A stretch of 64,000 nucleotides of DNA from Pseudobutyrivibrio sp. OR37 (GTDB lineage Bacteria > Bacillota > Clostridia > Lachnospirales > Lachnospiraceae), in NCBI RefSeq assembly GCF_900113655.1, contig NZ_FOQF01000011.1, positions 44,635-108,634 of the forward strand, written 5' to 3'. A model generated the notes under the pieces. It saw only the letters and a list, made by a program, of their open reading frames with translations. It did no database searches and was not told the origin of the DNA. Made by a program: the position numbers and the translations under genes. This document shows, piece by piece, positions 35,335-44,558 of the stretch; positions within the stretch are counted from its first letter, which is position 1; each line of letters opens with the position of its first letter.

Positions 35335-35369
35335 ACCCCTTTCGCTGGATTTGTCCAGTAAAAGGGGTA
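35335..35369 (-). terminator. Terminator of the DUF4179 gene
   Basis: ACCCCTTT-N2-CTGGA pairs with TCCAG-N2-AAAGGGGT with a small internal mismatch. On the minus strand a T-run of seven follows. A -10-like TATTAT stands directly downstream, in front of the LUD gene. Confidence 0.8.
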
Positions 35370-35382
35370 CATATTAAAATAC

Positions 35383-36387
35383 CTATTTCAATTCAATTGT
35401 AGCCTTATTTCCATTTATATCCTCAATCTCAATTGCTTTGACAGCGTTTGGATTGATTACATTATTAAACTCAACGGAATATATTGCACTGTTATTTATT
35501 CCATCAATATCATGTAGATGATCGCAATCTTTACAATTTATAACTGTTCCATCATTAAAAGTCATGCTTGTAATATATGGTACTCCTTCTTTACCTAATG
35601 GAATATCAAACCATTTTTCTTTTACTTCATCAGTGAGGTTGTATCTAATCTCTGCTGAAATTGGACTAAACTTAATTGATGCTGCTTCACATTCGAATTC
35701 TGGAAGAGATTTATTTAAATCGATTACAACAGCGTTGCTCACTTCAGGAATTGGTAGATCAAAGGTCCACTTACCGCCTATAGTATTCTCCGAAAAGTCA
35801 CTATTTACAATACTAAAATCGCTTAATTCTACATGTATTGTTTTACCAGTTAATGAAATTCCAGAATCAATTGAATCTGTGCCATCTACTGATAGCATGA
35901 TTTCATCATCTTTAAATCCCATACCGATTCCTAGTGTATCACCGTCGAAACCTTCGATATGAATATCGTCAATATTTATATTTGGCTCACAGCCCTCTTC
36001 TATCTCTACTCCAGAAAATTGTATTGCAAGATTTATCTTATTATCATCAGCTATTATTGCCACTGGCGTAAGTGTTATTCCTTTGTCAGTAATAGCATAA
36101 TTTGAATAATCATCTTTTTCAGAGAATACAATTGCTTGTCCCTGTTCTGTAAGTTCCTGTTGCTGTGCATCAGAAGCATTAAAATAGCTGCTTAGTCCCT
36201 TACCCCAAAAATGATGAATCGCAGCTGTCGCCGTTATCGCAGTTAAAAGAATCATACATACGCAAGCTGCCACCGAAAGTCTTTTATGTAGTCTTACCAC
36301 TTTGCTACTAGCCTGGTATCCAGCGCACTGAGTGATTAAATCATCATCCACACCATTAAATGCTAAAAACAGATTTTCCTTGTTCAT
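35383..36387 (-). CDS. DUF4179-type anti-sigma-like membrane protein
   Basis: Protein of 334 residues. About 35 N-terminal cytoplasmic residues (NKENLFLAFNGVDDDLITQCAGYQ) precede one membrane helix (about 37-60) and an extracellular beta-rich domain of about 270 residues with a conserved-looking segment GIGMGFKDDEIMLSVDG. This matches the DUF4179 group, usually encoded next to ECF sigma factors. It starts with a 4-base overlap (ATGA) with the sigma gene, so translation is coupled. The proposed role is to hold the sigma factor until an envelope signal arrives; this is inferred from the pair. Confidence 0.82.
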   Translation of the reverse strand: MNKENLFLAFNGVDDDLITQCAGYQASSKVVRLHKRLSVAACVCMILLTAITATAAIHHFWGKGLSSYFNASDAQQQELTEQGQAIVFSEKDDYSNYAITDKGITLTPVAIIADDNKINLAIQFSGVEIEEGCEPNINIDDIHIEGFDGDTLGIGMGFKDDEIMLSVDGTDSIDSGISLTGKTIHVELSDFSIVNSDFSENTIGGKWTFDLPIPEVSNAVVIDLNKSLPEFECEAASIKFSPISAEIRYNLTDEVKEKWFDIPLGKEGVPYITSMTFNDGTVINCKDCDHLHDIDGINNSAIYSVEFNNVINPNAVKAIEIEDINGNKATIELK

Positions 36388-36947
36388 GATACCAAATACC
36401 CCTCCTTTACCAAACGTGTCTGAAGCTTTGATCTTAATCTGCTAAGAATTACAGAAACATTGTTTTTTGAAATTCCATATTTCATGGAAATAGCTGATAT
36501 ATCTTCTACATAAAAATATCTACTTAGAAAGATATATGCCTCTTTTTCTGGAAGTCCCCTTACAAAATCAGCAATAATCGTCTCCAGTTCTTTACCTATA
36601 ATTGAGCTTTCAACGCTATTTAAAGCAGGGATACATTCTTCTAATTCATCTAGAACCTCATTCATTGTGCCACTTCCACGCTTCTTACTTCGAGCAGCTC
36701 TATATCTATCAAAAGCCAATTCTCTCGTAATTTTTGCTAGAAAAGCTTTCAGAACTCTTGGCCTAGTAGGTGGTATTCTATCCCATGTTTTTAGATATGT
36801 ATCGTTTAAACATTCCTCAGTATCTAATTTATTATTGAGAATATTATCAGCTATAGACTCTAAATAATTTCCATATTTAAAGTCCGTTTCTTGAATAGCT
36901 CGTTCATTTCTTTTGAAATATAACTCAATAATTTCATCGTCTTTCAT
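36384..36947 (-). CDS. ECF-type sigma factor
   Basis: Sigma factor of 187 residues. Region 2 is visible as IADNILNNKLDTEECLNDTYLKTWDRIPP followed by LKAFLAKITRELAFDRYR, and region 4 as GLPEKEAYIFLSRYFYVEDISAISMKYGISKNNVSVILSRLRSKLQ. It lacks region 3, as in extracytoplasmic-function sigma factors. It overlaps its DUF4179 partner by 4 bases. The start ATG follows a GGGGGAC ribosome site. A large inverted repeat lies just upstream (see 36961-37016). Confidence 0.9.
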   Translation of the reverse strand: MKDDEIIELYFKRNERAIQETDFKYGNYLESIADNILNNKLDTEECLNDTYLKTWDRIPPTRPRVLKAFLAKITRELAFDRYRAARSKKRGSGTMNEVLDELEECIPALNSVESSIIGKELETIIADFVRGLPEKEAYIFLSRYFYVEDISAISMKYGISKNNVSVILSRLRSKLQTRLVKEGYLVS

Positions 36948-36960
36948 ATATGTCCCCCTT

Positions 36961-37016
36961 TATCCAAGTATTTGCAAGCGCTTTACACTTATATAGCCGT
37001 AAAACATACTTGGATA
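36961..37016. promoter_or_regulatory. 11-bp inverted repeat flanking the ECF sigma promoter region
   Basis: TATCCAAGTAT (36961-36971) and ATACTTGGATA (37006-37016) are exact reverse complements separated by 34 bases that contain a TATATA box. The repeat is 14 bases upstream of the sigma ATG. It may be a pair of operator sites or an RNA hairpin at the 5' end of the message. Confidence 0.55.
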
Positions 37017-37104
37017 TTACAAAGATTCCCTTATTTTTTTACAATAGAAACCTTACCAAACTATTACCTATTTTACTAGGAACATCACTCTACCTCAAAA
37101 TCGA

Positions 37105-37135
37105 AAAGGCTCCCGAGGATTTCTCGGAAGCCTTT
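37105..37135 (-). terminator. Terminator of the VOC-domain gene
   Basis: AAAGGCTTCCGAG and CTCGGGAGCCTTT on the minus strand, with one G-U-type position, around a 5-base loop; a short TT-rich tail follows. It resembles the CCGAGG terminators at 30045 and 40420. Confidence 0.8.
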
Positions 37136-37140
37136 CAATC

Positions 37141-37515
37141 TTATATTTTATCGCTCATTGGAGTTCCAACTTCGATGAGATTTCCATCCAAATCATAGAA
37201 ACGTATAACCTTTTGTCCCCAAGAGTGGGTCATCAATCTGTTTACATACTTAATATCAGGATAAAGTCTCTCAAGCTTTTCTGCAAATTCTTCTATGTTT
37301 CGTTCCTCGAAGTATAGCTCAGTGGCATTATTCTGGTATTTGACATCTTTACCAAGGAATTTCTTCCAAATAGCCTCGTCCTGTAAAACAAGCCCCTCTG
37401 TGAGAATCATATTGCCATCATTGTCTAACAGCATATCTAATCCAAATAGGTCATGATAAAACTTCTTTGATTTTTCTATATCTTTTACAACTATAAGTAT
37501 GTTTCTAAGCTTCAT
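37141..37515 (-). CDS. VOC/glyoxalase-superfamily protein
   Basis: Protein of 124 residues with one complete vicinal-oxygen-chelate domain (IVVKDIEKSKKFYHDLFGL at the start, then NMILTEGLVLQDEAIW, and RFYDLDGNLIEVGTPM at the end). The last motif carries the metal-binding Glu/Asp typical of the family, and a histidine in MTHSWGQK is present. Many members are resistance or dioxygenase-like proteins; the substrate is not identified. A terminator follows it directly, and it is preceded by the HExxH protein gene 41 bases upstream. Confidence 0.85.
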   Translation of the reverse strand: MKLRNILIVVKDIEKSKKFYHDLFGLDMLLDNDGNMILTEGLVLQDEAIWKKFLGKDVKYQNNATELYFEERNIEEFAEKLERLYPDIKYVNRLMTHSWGQKVIRFYDLDGNLIEVGTPMSDKI

Positions 37516-37556
37516 GATATATTTTCCTCATCTACAAGTATACTTAATCTTTTTAT

Positions 37557-38903
37557 CTACTCACTTACGCTCTGTTTTCTGCTATTTTCCAATTCCACAT
37601 AGGACTTTCCGAAAAATTCTTCATAAGACTTATCAGAAGACATGAAATCAAATAAGCCATCAAGACCCTTCAAATCTATCAAATAAGCGGTAAAACTCAT
37701 GGCTTCTGTGTATGATAGTTCTAAACCATAATATTTTGATTGCTCGTTTGGTCCAAAGTTTGTTGCCACCTTTTCCTTTAACTTAGGATAATCCGAAACA
37801 TCTTTACCTTGATACAGACGATTTACAACATAGTCAAAATACAGTCTTACTATATCATTATCATTGTAATTTTTAGATTGTAGGTAACGCTTAAAATCAC
37901 CATCTTCATATGAATCATCAACCGACATTTTACTTATACCCTCAACCAATTTATTGTCCGGGTATAAAATATAAGCTACATATTCACAAAAGCCTTCTTC
38001 AATCCAATACTTATTTAAATCAGTATAATCTACAAAAAAGCCATGCATCAATTCATGTTCTAGCTTTCGTACAGTCAAATCATTTAATGTGATATCTATT
38101 TTCCCGTCTGAATCTATGCTTGTATAACTTCTTCCACCTTTATTTTCTATATGATAGGTAATATCATCAACATTTCCACCATACATAGACTGGTCAATAT
38201 TTATATCTTTTAAAAGCTTTTTCAGATTTTCTTTTGTGATAGCTTCGACTTGAATTAGATCTATTACTTTTTCATAGGTACTATCATCTATTAGATTACT
38301 ATTTATAATAAATTCAGACCCATCAGTTTTAAATATACAATTATTATCACCATCTATGAACAGTTCGGTTTCCTCTGCAGTTTCCAGTTGTTCTTCACTA
38401 AATCCTGTAGTCGAAAAAATCACTGGTTGATCAGCAGTTTCCACATTGAAAATATTCTTATATTCTTCAAAGGTCTCTTTGCATTGGCCTTTTTTCAGCA
38501 TCAGATGAACAATCCAATATCTATAATCATATTCATCGAGATATTTCTTCGATAGAAACAGAGCATCATCCTCTACAACTGGTCCTACTATTCTGTCATC
38601 AGCCACCACATAAATGTTTAATTTTTCTTGAGTCACCTTATCTGATGAACGTATAATCTGCTTGCGTGATTCGTCAAAATCTTTTACTAATTTTTTTGCT
38701 TCCTTTTCTTCAACTATGTTGCTTTCGAAATTATATTTACAACCATTGTAGTCTACTGTAATAGTGTCGAATACTCCCGAGTAGGTATAATTTCTTTTGT
38801 ATGAGTCCTCGTAAAATGTTATTCTTGATTTTAAAAATATAAGTACTCCAGCAATGCACACTAAAAGTATAAGAGGGATTATGATTATGTATTTTCTACG
38901 CAA
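37557..38903 (-). CDS. Membrane-anchored HExxH protein, probable gluzincin-like metallopeptidase
   Basis: Protein of 448 residues with an N-terminal membrane anchor (about 6-25) and an extracellular part. The zinc-peptidase motif HELMH lies at 283-287, followed by EEGFCEY at 302-308, so E303 could be the third zinc ligand as in gluzincins. The remainder (DDSTYEKVIDLIQVEAI near 211-227) resembles no protein I can name. The start is TTG at 38901-38903 with AAAGGAG 8 bases upstream. It follows the S41 lipoprotein by 84 bases on the same strand, so the two may act together outside the cell. A degraded copy of its centre lies at 40243-40325. Confidence 0.68.
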   Translation of the reverse strand: MRRKYIIIIPLILLVCIAGVLIFLKSRITFYEDSYKRNYTYSGVFDTITVDYNGCKYNFESNIVEEKEAKKLVKDFDESRKQIIRSSDKVTQEKLNIYVVADDRIVGPVVEDDALFLSKKYLDEYDYRYWIVHLMLKKGQCKETFEEYKNIFNVETADQPVIFSTTGFSEEQLETAEETELFIDGDNNCIFKTDGSEFIINSNLIDDSTYEKVIDLIQVEAITKENLKKLLKDINIDQSMYGGNVDDITYHIENKGGRSYTSIDSDGKIDITLNDLTVRKLEHELMHGFFVDYTDLNKYWIEEGFCEYVAYILYPDNKLVEGISKMSVDDSYEDGDFKRYLQSKNYNDNDIVRLYFDYVVNRLYQGKDVSDYPKLKEKVATNFGPNEQSKYYGLELSYTEAMSFTAYLIDLKGLDGLFDFMSSDKSYEEFFGKSYVELENSRKQSVSE

Positions 38904-38987
38904 GTTTGTATCTCCTTTATGATTTCATTTGTAAAAAGTTTTTCCTTAATTTTCAATTCCATAAACATCTAAGCGCCCAAATTGCTT

Positions 38988-40220
38988 CTAGAGTCCAACT
39001 TGGCTATCTTGCCTTATTTGTTCAATACATTTATCTAATGGAGTTTCATTTTTTATGCACTGTATATTAGGACTAGTTCCTTCTACTGCGTTAAGCTTAT
39101 CATCATCAATAACTACATCAATGGCAAATCTAACCAGTAATCCTGAATTTGGCAATAATTCAAGTATTGGCGTCATTCCGCCCCCTGCTCCTCCTGTACT
39201 ATCACCAACTAAACAAGCCCAATTTGTATCTTTGCAAAACTGGACAAAGCTATCTACCGAAGAATATGTATTTCCTGAAATTAACACCCATTTCTTTATA
39301 TCCTTACAGTTTGATTTTATTTTTGTTTCTCCACTAACAGACAGGCTATTATCCATATACTTATCTAAATTAAGCTCAAGCACACATTTAGGAAAATTTT
39401 CTAATGATGCTATATCACTAAGCATATCATTTCCTAAATAATCTTCTGTTATATCAGATTCCTTGAAATATAAGATTGATTTTTGTTCGTAACTTCCACC
39501 AAAAGGTTCAACTAGATTTTCAATCCAATATTTATCACTTCCACCAGAGTTACCTGAAATATCAAAAATAACATTTTCTGTTTTGTGGTAATCAGCAAAT
39601 GCTTTTACCAGTACATCCTTATCTCTATCTATTAAATCTTGGGAAAAAGACGGAATTTTAAGAAACAAGGTGTTGATATCTTCTATGTACTGTATTTCCA
39701 CTTGTGGATACATGTCTTCCCTATTAACATCAAGTTCCTTGTTATTCTGCAAACTATACCTTGGCGCCAATTTTTTACTGGTTAACCTCTTCCTGAAAGC
39801 AGTATCAATCCTTTCATTTCCAAATCCACCTCTGTTAAGTACAGACCAATACCCTATGTAAGTATTGTTGTCTACAACTGATAAATGAGCTAATCCACCA
39901 AGCTCATCAAACATTCTTGAGAGTACTTCTGCAAAGCTTTCTTCATCTTCAATATTAATAACTTCGTCTCTATATCTTTCTTTTACATCCTCAATATCTA
40001 CGCCTTCGTTTTCTATACATCTATAATATGGATAGTTTGATTCTAATAAATTCCATACATATTCATAGTCTTCTACGTATTTATTTGTTCTTTCAATACA
40101 TGATGTTAGGAAAACTGAAAGTGTTATTATTGCTACACATACACTTAGGACTTTATATTTAAAATAAAATATTTCCCATAATACTCTTCCATTCTCATTA
40201 TTATGCCTATTTTTGAACAT
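38988..40220 (-). CDS. S41-family peptidase-like lipoprotein
   Basis: Protein of 410 residues with a lipobox (SVFLTSCIERT, Cys near residue 41 of this start), so anchored outside. The C-terminal half shows an S41 (tail-specific peptidase) core: ENVIFDISGNSGGSDKYWIENLVEPFGG, and VLISGNTYSSVDSFVQFCKDTNWACLVGDSTGGAGGG with the putative catalytic Ser in SSVDSF. A PDZ domain is not evident. The start is the ATG at 40218-40220, supported by GGGGAG 3 bases upstream. The gene is flanked by fragments of peptidase genes. Confidence 0.75.
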   Translation of the reverse strand: MFKNRHNNENGRVLWEIFYFKYKVLSVCVAIITLSVFLTSCIERTNKYVEDYEYVWNLLESNYPYYRCIENEGVDIEDVKERYRDEVINIEDEESFAEVLSRMFDELGGLAHLSVVDNNTYIGYWSVLNRGGFGNERIDTAFRKRLTSKKLAPRYSLQNNKELDVNREDMYPQVEIQYIEDINTLFLKIPSFSQDLIDRDKDVLVKAFADYHKTENVIFDISGNSGGSDKYWIENLVEPFGGSYEQKSILYFKESDITEDYLGNDMLSDIASLENFPKCVLELNLDKYMDNSLSVSGETKIKSNCKDIKKWVLISGNTYSSVDSFVQFCKDTNWACLVGDSTGGAGGGMTPILELLPNSGLLVRFAIDVVIDDDKLNAVEGTSPNIQCIKNETPLDKCIEQIRQDSQVGL

Positions 40221-40242
40221 TAACTCCCCAATTCCCAAAGTA

Positions 40243-40325
40243 AATTAAATCTAATATTTTTTCATAAGTACTATCATCTAATTTGCTTGTATTTATAATA
40301 AATATAGCCCCTGTGCTTGTAATTT
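40243..40325 (-). pseudogene. Remnant of a second HExxH-protein gene
   Basis: On the minus strand this stretch encodes GAIFIINTSKLDDSTYEKILDLI, clearly homologous to GSEFIINSNLIDDSTYEKVIDLI of the intact 448-residue protein (38256-38325). Nothing before or after it is open or similar. It sits directly upstream of the S41 gene and its frame runs on over the S41 start. It shows that an additional copy once stood here. Confidence 0.78.
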
Positions 40326-40419
40326 CTTCAATTATTCGAATTTTATCATATTCGACTATTTATATCAGTATTTTACGTAATAATATTCTCGTTTTATTTT
40401 GCCACACATTTTTGGGGTA

Positions 40420-40453
40420 TAAAAAAGCCCTCCGAGGAAATCCTCGAAGGGCA
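40420..40453 (-). terminator. Terminator of tuf, copy B of a repeated terminator
   Basis: The 34 bases are identical to 30045-30078. On the minus strand the arms GCCCTTCGAGG and CCTCGGAGGGC pair with one G-U, followed by TTTTTTA. Confidence 0.9.
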
Positions 40454-40489
40454 TAATTTTATAATTTGGGTTGGGCTGTTCGCTCGAAA

Positions 40490-41677
40490 TTATTCGATGA
40501 TTGTAGCAACACGACCAGAACCTACTGTTCTACCACCCTCACGGATAGCGAATGTAAGACCCTGCTCCATAGCGATTGGGTGGATGAGCTCGATTGTCAT
40601 CTCTACGTTATCGCCAGGCATGCACATCTCTGTACCTGCTGGAAGCTCGCAAACACCTGTAACGTCTGTTGTTCTGAAGTAGAACTGTGGACGATAGTTG
40701 TTGAAGAATGGAGTATGACGACCACCTTCATCCTTTGTAAGAACGTAAACCTGAGCTGTAAACTTTGTGTGGCATGTTACAGTACCTGGCTTAGCAAGTA
40801 CCTGTCCACGCTGGATCTGATCACGGTTAACACCACGAAGAAGTGCACCGATGTTATCACCAGCCTGTGCCTCGTCAAGAAGCTTACGGAACATCTCGAT
40901 ACCAGTTACAACAGTCTTCTGTGTATCTTCCTTGATACCGATGATTTCAAGTTCGTCGTTAAGGTGAAGAACACCACGCTCTACTCTACCTGTAGCAACA
41001 GTACCACGACCTGTGATTGTGAATACGTCCTCTACTGGCATAAGGAATGGCTTATCTGTCTCACGCTGTGGATCTGGGATGTACTCGTCTACTGTAGACA
41101 TAAGTTCCATGATCTTGTCGCCCCACTCGCCGTTTGGATCTTCAAGAGCCTTAAGAGCTGAACCCTTAATGATTGGGCAATCATTGAAGTCGTACTCTTC
41201 AAGCTGCTCTGTAACTTCCATCTCTACGAGCTCGATAAGCTCCTCATCGTCAACCATATCACACTTGTTAAGGAATACAACGATGTAAGGTACACCTACC
41301 TGACGAGAAAGAAGGATGTGCTCCTTTGTCTGAGCCATAACACCGTCAGTTGCAGCTACTACAAGGATAGCGCCATCCATCTGAGCAGCACCAGTGATCA
41401 TGTTCTTTACATAATCAGCATGGCCTGGGCAGTCAACGTGTGCGTAATGTCTCTTCTCTGTCTGATACTCAACGTGAGCTGTAGAAATTGTGATACCTCT
41501 TTCACGCTCTTCTGGAGCCTTATCGATGTTCTCGAAATCTACCTTTGCGTTACCAGCAACACGCTCAGCAAGTACCTTTGTGATAGCTGCTGTAAGAGTT
41601 GTTTTACCGTGATCTACGTGTCCGATAGTACCAATGTTACAATGTGGTTTGCTTCTGTCAAAATGCTCTTTTGCCAT
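40490..41677 (-). CDS. tuf: Translation elongation factor Tu
   Basis: Brings aminoacyl-tRNA to the ribosome. Length is 395 residues, as expected. The G1 P-loop is GHVDHGKT (19-26), G3 is [11 protein letters not shown] near 81, and G4 is NKCD near 136. All three domains are complete. The ATG follows TTAAGGAGG. It is the last gene of the rpsL-rpsG-fusA-tuf operon but also has its own promoter inside the fusA-tuf gap. A strong terminator follows. Confidence 0.98.
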   Translation of the reverse strand: MAKEHFDRSKPHCNIGTIGHVDHGKTTLTAAITKVLAERVAGNAKVDFENIDKAPEERERGITISTAHVEYQTEKRHYAHVDCPGHADYVKNMITGAAQMDGAILVVAATDGVMAQTKEHILLSRQVGVPYIVVFLNKCDMVDDEELIELVEMEVTEQLEEYDFNDCPIIKGSALKALEDPNGEWGDKIMELMSTVDEYIPDPQRETDKPFLMPVEDVFTITGRGTVATGRVERGVLHLNDELEIIGIKEDTQKTVVTGIEMFRKLLDEAQAGDNIGALLRGVNRDQIQRGQVLAKPGTVTCHTKFTAQVYVLTKDEGGRHTPFFNNYRPQFYFRTTDVTGVCELPAGTEMCMPGDNVEMTIELIHPIAMEQGLTFAIREGGRTVGSGRVATIIE

Positions 41678-41733
41678 TTTTAAAAATCCTCCTTAAATTA
41701 GTGCCCCAAAATGGGCATAGTTAGTTCTAAACT

Positions 41734-41766
41734 CTCAGTACTTTCGATTATATCGAAAGTACTGAG
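41734..41766. repeat. Perfect 14-bp inverted repeat spanning the tuf -10 box
   Basis: CTCAGTACTTTCGA (41734-41747) and TCGAAAGTACTGAG (41753-41766) are exact reverse complements around a 5-base loop, and the -10 box of the tuf promoter lies on that loop. There is a T-run only on the plus-strand side, so it does not terminate fusA transcripts. Confidence 0.85.
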
Positions 41767-41775
41767 GTTTTTCAA
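41747..41775 (-). promoter_or_regulatory. Internal promoter of tuf
   Basis: Minus-strand TTGAAA (41770-41775), a 17-bp spacer and TATAAT (41747-41752), about 70 bases upstream of the tuf start. The promoter overlaps a perfect inverted repeat. Confidence 0.8.
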
Positions 41776-41807
41776 CTATTTTCATTTATTTCATAACCAA
41801 TAGGCTA

Positions 41808-43925
41808 TTACTTAGAGTGGTTAGAAATGATCTGTTCCTGAACGTTCTTTGGAACTGGCTCATACTTCTCGAAGAACATTGAGTAGTTACCACGTCCCTG
41901 TGTTGATGAACGAAGCTCTGTAGAGTAACCGAACATCTCTGCAAGTGGAACAAGTGCTCTAACGATCTTACCGCCGCCAAGGTCATCCATAGACTGGATC
42001 TGACCACGCTTAGCGTTAAGAGAACCGATTACATCACCCATGTATTCCTCAGGCATAGTAACTTCAACCTTCATGATAGGCTCAAGAAGAACTGGAGCTG
42101 CCTTAGCCATAGCTTCCTTGAAACACATTGAACCAGCAATGTGGAATGCCATTTCTGATGAATCGACTTCATGGTATGAACCATCATAAACATCTGCTTC
42201 AATACCAAGTACAGGGAATCCGCAAAGGATACCAGCCTTAGCTGCTTCCTCGATACCCTCACCAACAGATGGGATGTATTCCTTAGGAATAGCACCACCA
42301 ACTACTGAAGACTTAAATCTGAATGTCTCTTCAGCGTTAGCATCCATTGGAGTAAATCTAACCTTACAATGACCGTACTGACCACGACCACCAGACTGCT
42401 TAGCATACTTGTATTCCTGATCAACTGCCTTTGTAAATGTCTCTTTATATGCAACCTGAGGTGCACCAACGTTAGCCTCAACCTTGAACTCTCTAAGAAG
42501 ACGATCAACAATGATCTCAAGGTGAAGCTCACCCATACCAGCAATGATTGTCTGGCCTGTCTCCGGATCAGTATGCTGACGGAATGTTGGATCCTCTTCA
42601 GCAAGCTTAGCAAGAGCTTCGCCCATCTTCTGCTGTCCAGCCTTAGTCTTAGGCTCGATAGCAAGCTCGATAACTGGCTCTGGGAATTCCATAGACTCAA
42701 GGATTACTGGATGCTGCTCATCGCAGATTGTATCACCAGTTGTTGTAAACTTAAGACCTACAACAGCTGCGATATCACCAGAGTAAACCTTGTCTAACTC
42801 TGTACGCTTGTTAGCGTGCATCTGAAGAATACGACCTACACGCTCCTTCTTATCCTTTGTAGCGTTGAGGCAGTATGAACCTGAGTTCAATGTACCTGAG
42901 TATACACGGATAAATGCGAGCTTTCCAACGAATGGATCAGCCATAATCTTGAATGCAAGAGCTGCGAATGGCTCATCATCAGATGAATGCTTAACAATTT
43001 CGTTGCCATCAAGGTCTACACCCTGAATAGCTGGTACGTCTGTAGGAGCTGGCATATACTCAAGGATAGCATCAAGAAGCTTCTGAACACCCTTGTTTCT
43101 ATATGCAGAACCACAGCATACTGGGATAGCCTTACATTCGCAAGTAGCCTTACGAAGTACAGCCTTTAACTCAGCCATAGAAGGCTCTTCGCCCTCAAGG
43201 TAAGCCATCATAAGATCATCATCTAACTCACAGATCTTCTCAACGAGTTCTGTGTGATAAAGCTCAGCATCCTCTGCCATATCAGCTGGGATGTCTGTGA
43301 TAGAAATATCATCGCCCTTATCATCGTTATAGATGTATGCCTTCATCTCGAAAAGATCGATGATTCCCTTGAAATCATCTTCCTTACCGATTGGAAGCTG
43401 AAGAACGATAGCGTTCTTCTTTAATCTATCACGGATCTGATCAACAGCTCCGTAGAAGTTTGCACCAAGGATATCCATCTTATTGATGAATGCCATTCTT
43501 GGTACGTTATATGTGTCAGCCTGTCTCCAAACATTCTCTGACTGTGGCTCAACGCCACCCTTTGCACAGAAGACACCAACGGCGCCATCAAGTACACGAA
43601 GGGAACGCTCAACCTCAACAGTGAAATCTACGTGGCCTGGTGTATCAATAATGTTGATACGGTGCTCAAGAGCACCCTTCTTAGGCTTGCAGTTTTCCTG
43701 CTCAGTCCAGTGACATGTTGTAGCAGCTGAAGTGATTGTGATACCTCTCTCAGCTTCCTGCTCCATCCAGTCCATGGTTGCAGTTCCTTCGTGAGTATCA
43801 CCGATCTTGTAGTTTACACCAGTATAATAAAGAATACGCTCTGTAAGTGTAGTCTTTCCGGCATCGATATGAGCCATGATACCAATATTTCTGGTACGCT
43901 CAAGTGGATATTCTCTTCCTGCCAC
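41808..43925 (-). CDS. fusA: Translation elongation factor G
   Basis: Translocates the ribosome after peptide bond formation. Length is 705 residues, normal for EF-G. The G domain shows [19 protein letters not shown] (P-loop), [22 protein letters not shown] and NKMDILGA. Domain IV has the expected [11 protein letters not shown] and [13 protein letters not shown] blocks. The start is GTG at 43923-43925 behind GGAGGGACAAACA. It lies 15 bases after rpsG. Confidence 0.97.
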   Translation of the reverse strand: MAGREYPLERTRNIGIMAHIDAGKTTLTERILYYTGVNYKIGDTHEGTATMDWMEQEAERGITITSAATTCHWTEQENCKPKKGALEHRINIIDTPGHVDFTVEVERSLRVLDGAVGVFCAKGGVEPQSENVWRQADTYNVPRMAFINKMDILGANFYGAVDQIRDRLKKNAIVLQLPIGKEDDFKGIIDLFEMKAYIYNDDKGDDISITDIPADMAEDAELYHTELVEKICELDDDLMMAYLEGEEPSMAELKAVLRKATCECKAIPVCCGSAYRNKGVQKLLDAILEYMPAPTDVPAIQGVDLDGNEIVKHSSDDEPFAALAFKIMADPFVGKLAFIRVYSGTLNSGSYCLNATKDKKERVGRILQMHANKRTELDKVYSGDIAAVVGLKFTTTGDTICDEQHPVILESMEFPEPVIELAIEPKTKAGQQKMGEALAKLAEEDPTFRQHTDPETGQTIIAGMGELHLEIIVDRLLREFKVEANVGAPQVAYKETFTKAVDQEYKYAKQSGGRGQYGHCKVRFTPMDANAEETFRFKSSVVGGAIPKEYIPSVGEGIEEAAKAGILCGFPVLGIEADVYDGSYHEVDSSEMAFHIAGSMCFKEAMAKAAPVLLEPIMKVEVTMPEEYMGDVIGSLNAKRGQIQSMDDLGGGKIVRALVPLAEMFGYSTELRSSTQGRGNYSMFFEKYEPVPKNVQEQIISNHSK

Positions 43926-43940
43926 TGTTTGTCCCTCCTA

Positions 43941-44411
43941 TTAGAATCTGTAATGAGCAAATGCCTTATTAGCTTCTGCCATTCTATGCATCTCTTCTTT
44001 TCTCTTTACAGCTGAACCTGTGTTACCAGCTGCATCCATGATCTCGTTAGCAAGACGCTCTTCCATTGTCTTCTCTGTACGTGTACGTGAGAACATTGTG
44101 AGCCATCTAAGGCCAAGGGCCTGACGACGATCTGGTCTAACTTCGATAGGTACCTGATATGTAGCACCACCGATACGTCTAGCCTTTACCTCAAGTACAG
44201 GCATAACGTTGTTCATAGCTTCTTCGAAAACCTCAAGTGCAGGCTTTCCAGTCTTTTCTGCGACTTTGTCAAATGCACCATATACAATCTTCTGAGCTAC
44301 ACCCTTCTTACCATCAAGCATAATGTTGTTGATAAGCTTTGTAACTACCTTGCTATTGTATATAGGATCTGCCAATACGTCTCTCTTTTGAGTATGTCCT
44401 TTTCTTGGCAC
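43941..44411 (-). CDS. rpsG: 30S ribosomal protein S7
   Basis: 16S rRNA-binding protein of 156 residues. Recognisable blocks are [37 protein letters not shown] at the start and [25 protein letters not shown] in the centre. It starts with GTG (44409-44411) after GGAGGGAAGTATC. About 150 bases separate it from rpsL. Confidence 0.97.
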   Translation of the reverse strand: MPRKGHTQKRDVLADPIYNSKVVTKLINNIMLDGKKGVAQKIVYGAFDKVAEKTGKPALEVFEEAMNNVMPVLEVKARRIGGATYQVPIEVRPDRRQALGLRWLTMFSRTRTEKTMEERLANEIMDAAGNTGSAVKRKEEMHRMAEANKAFAHYRF

Positions 44412-44558
44412 GATACTTCCCTCCTTAACTAAATTTTTGTTAGATCAACGGTACTCACAAATTTCTTGTGTTCATGCATTATTAATTCTATAGAGAAAAA
44501 ATAACAACATTAACCAAATTTTGTGATATACAATAAATTTTTAAGCCCTTACGCTATT

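Noticed and set aside
40466..41161. 231-residue open frame on the plus strand inside tuf
   Set aside because: Antisense shadow of the highly biased tuf codons; cysteine- and serine-rich translation with no known pattern and no ribosome site.
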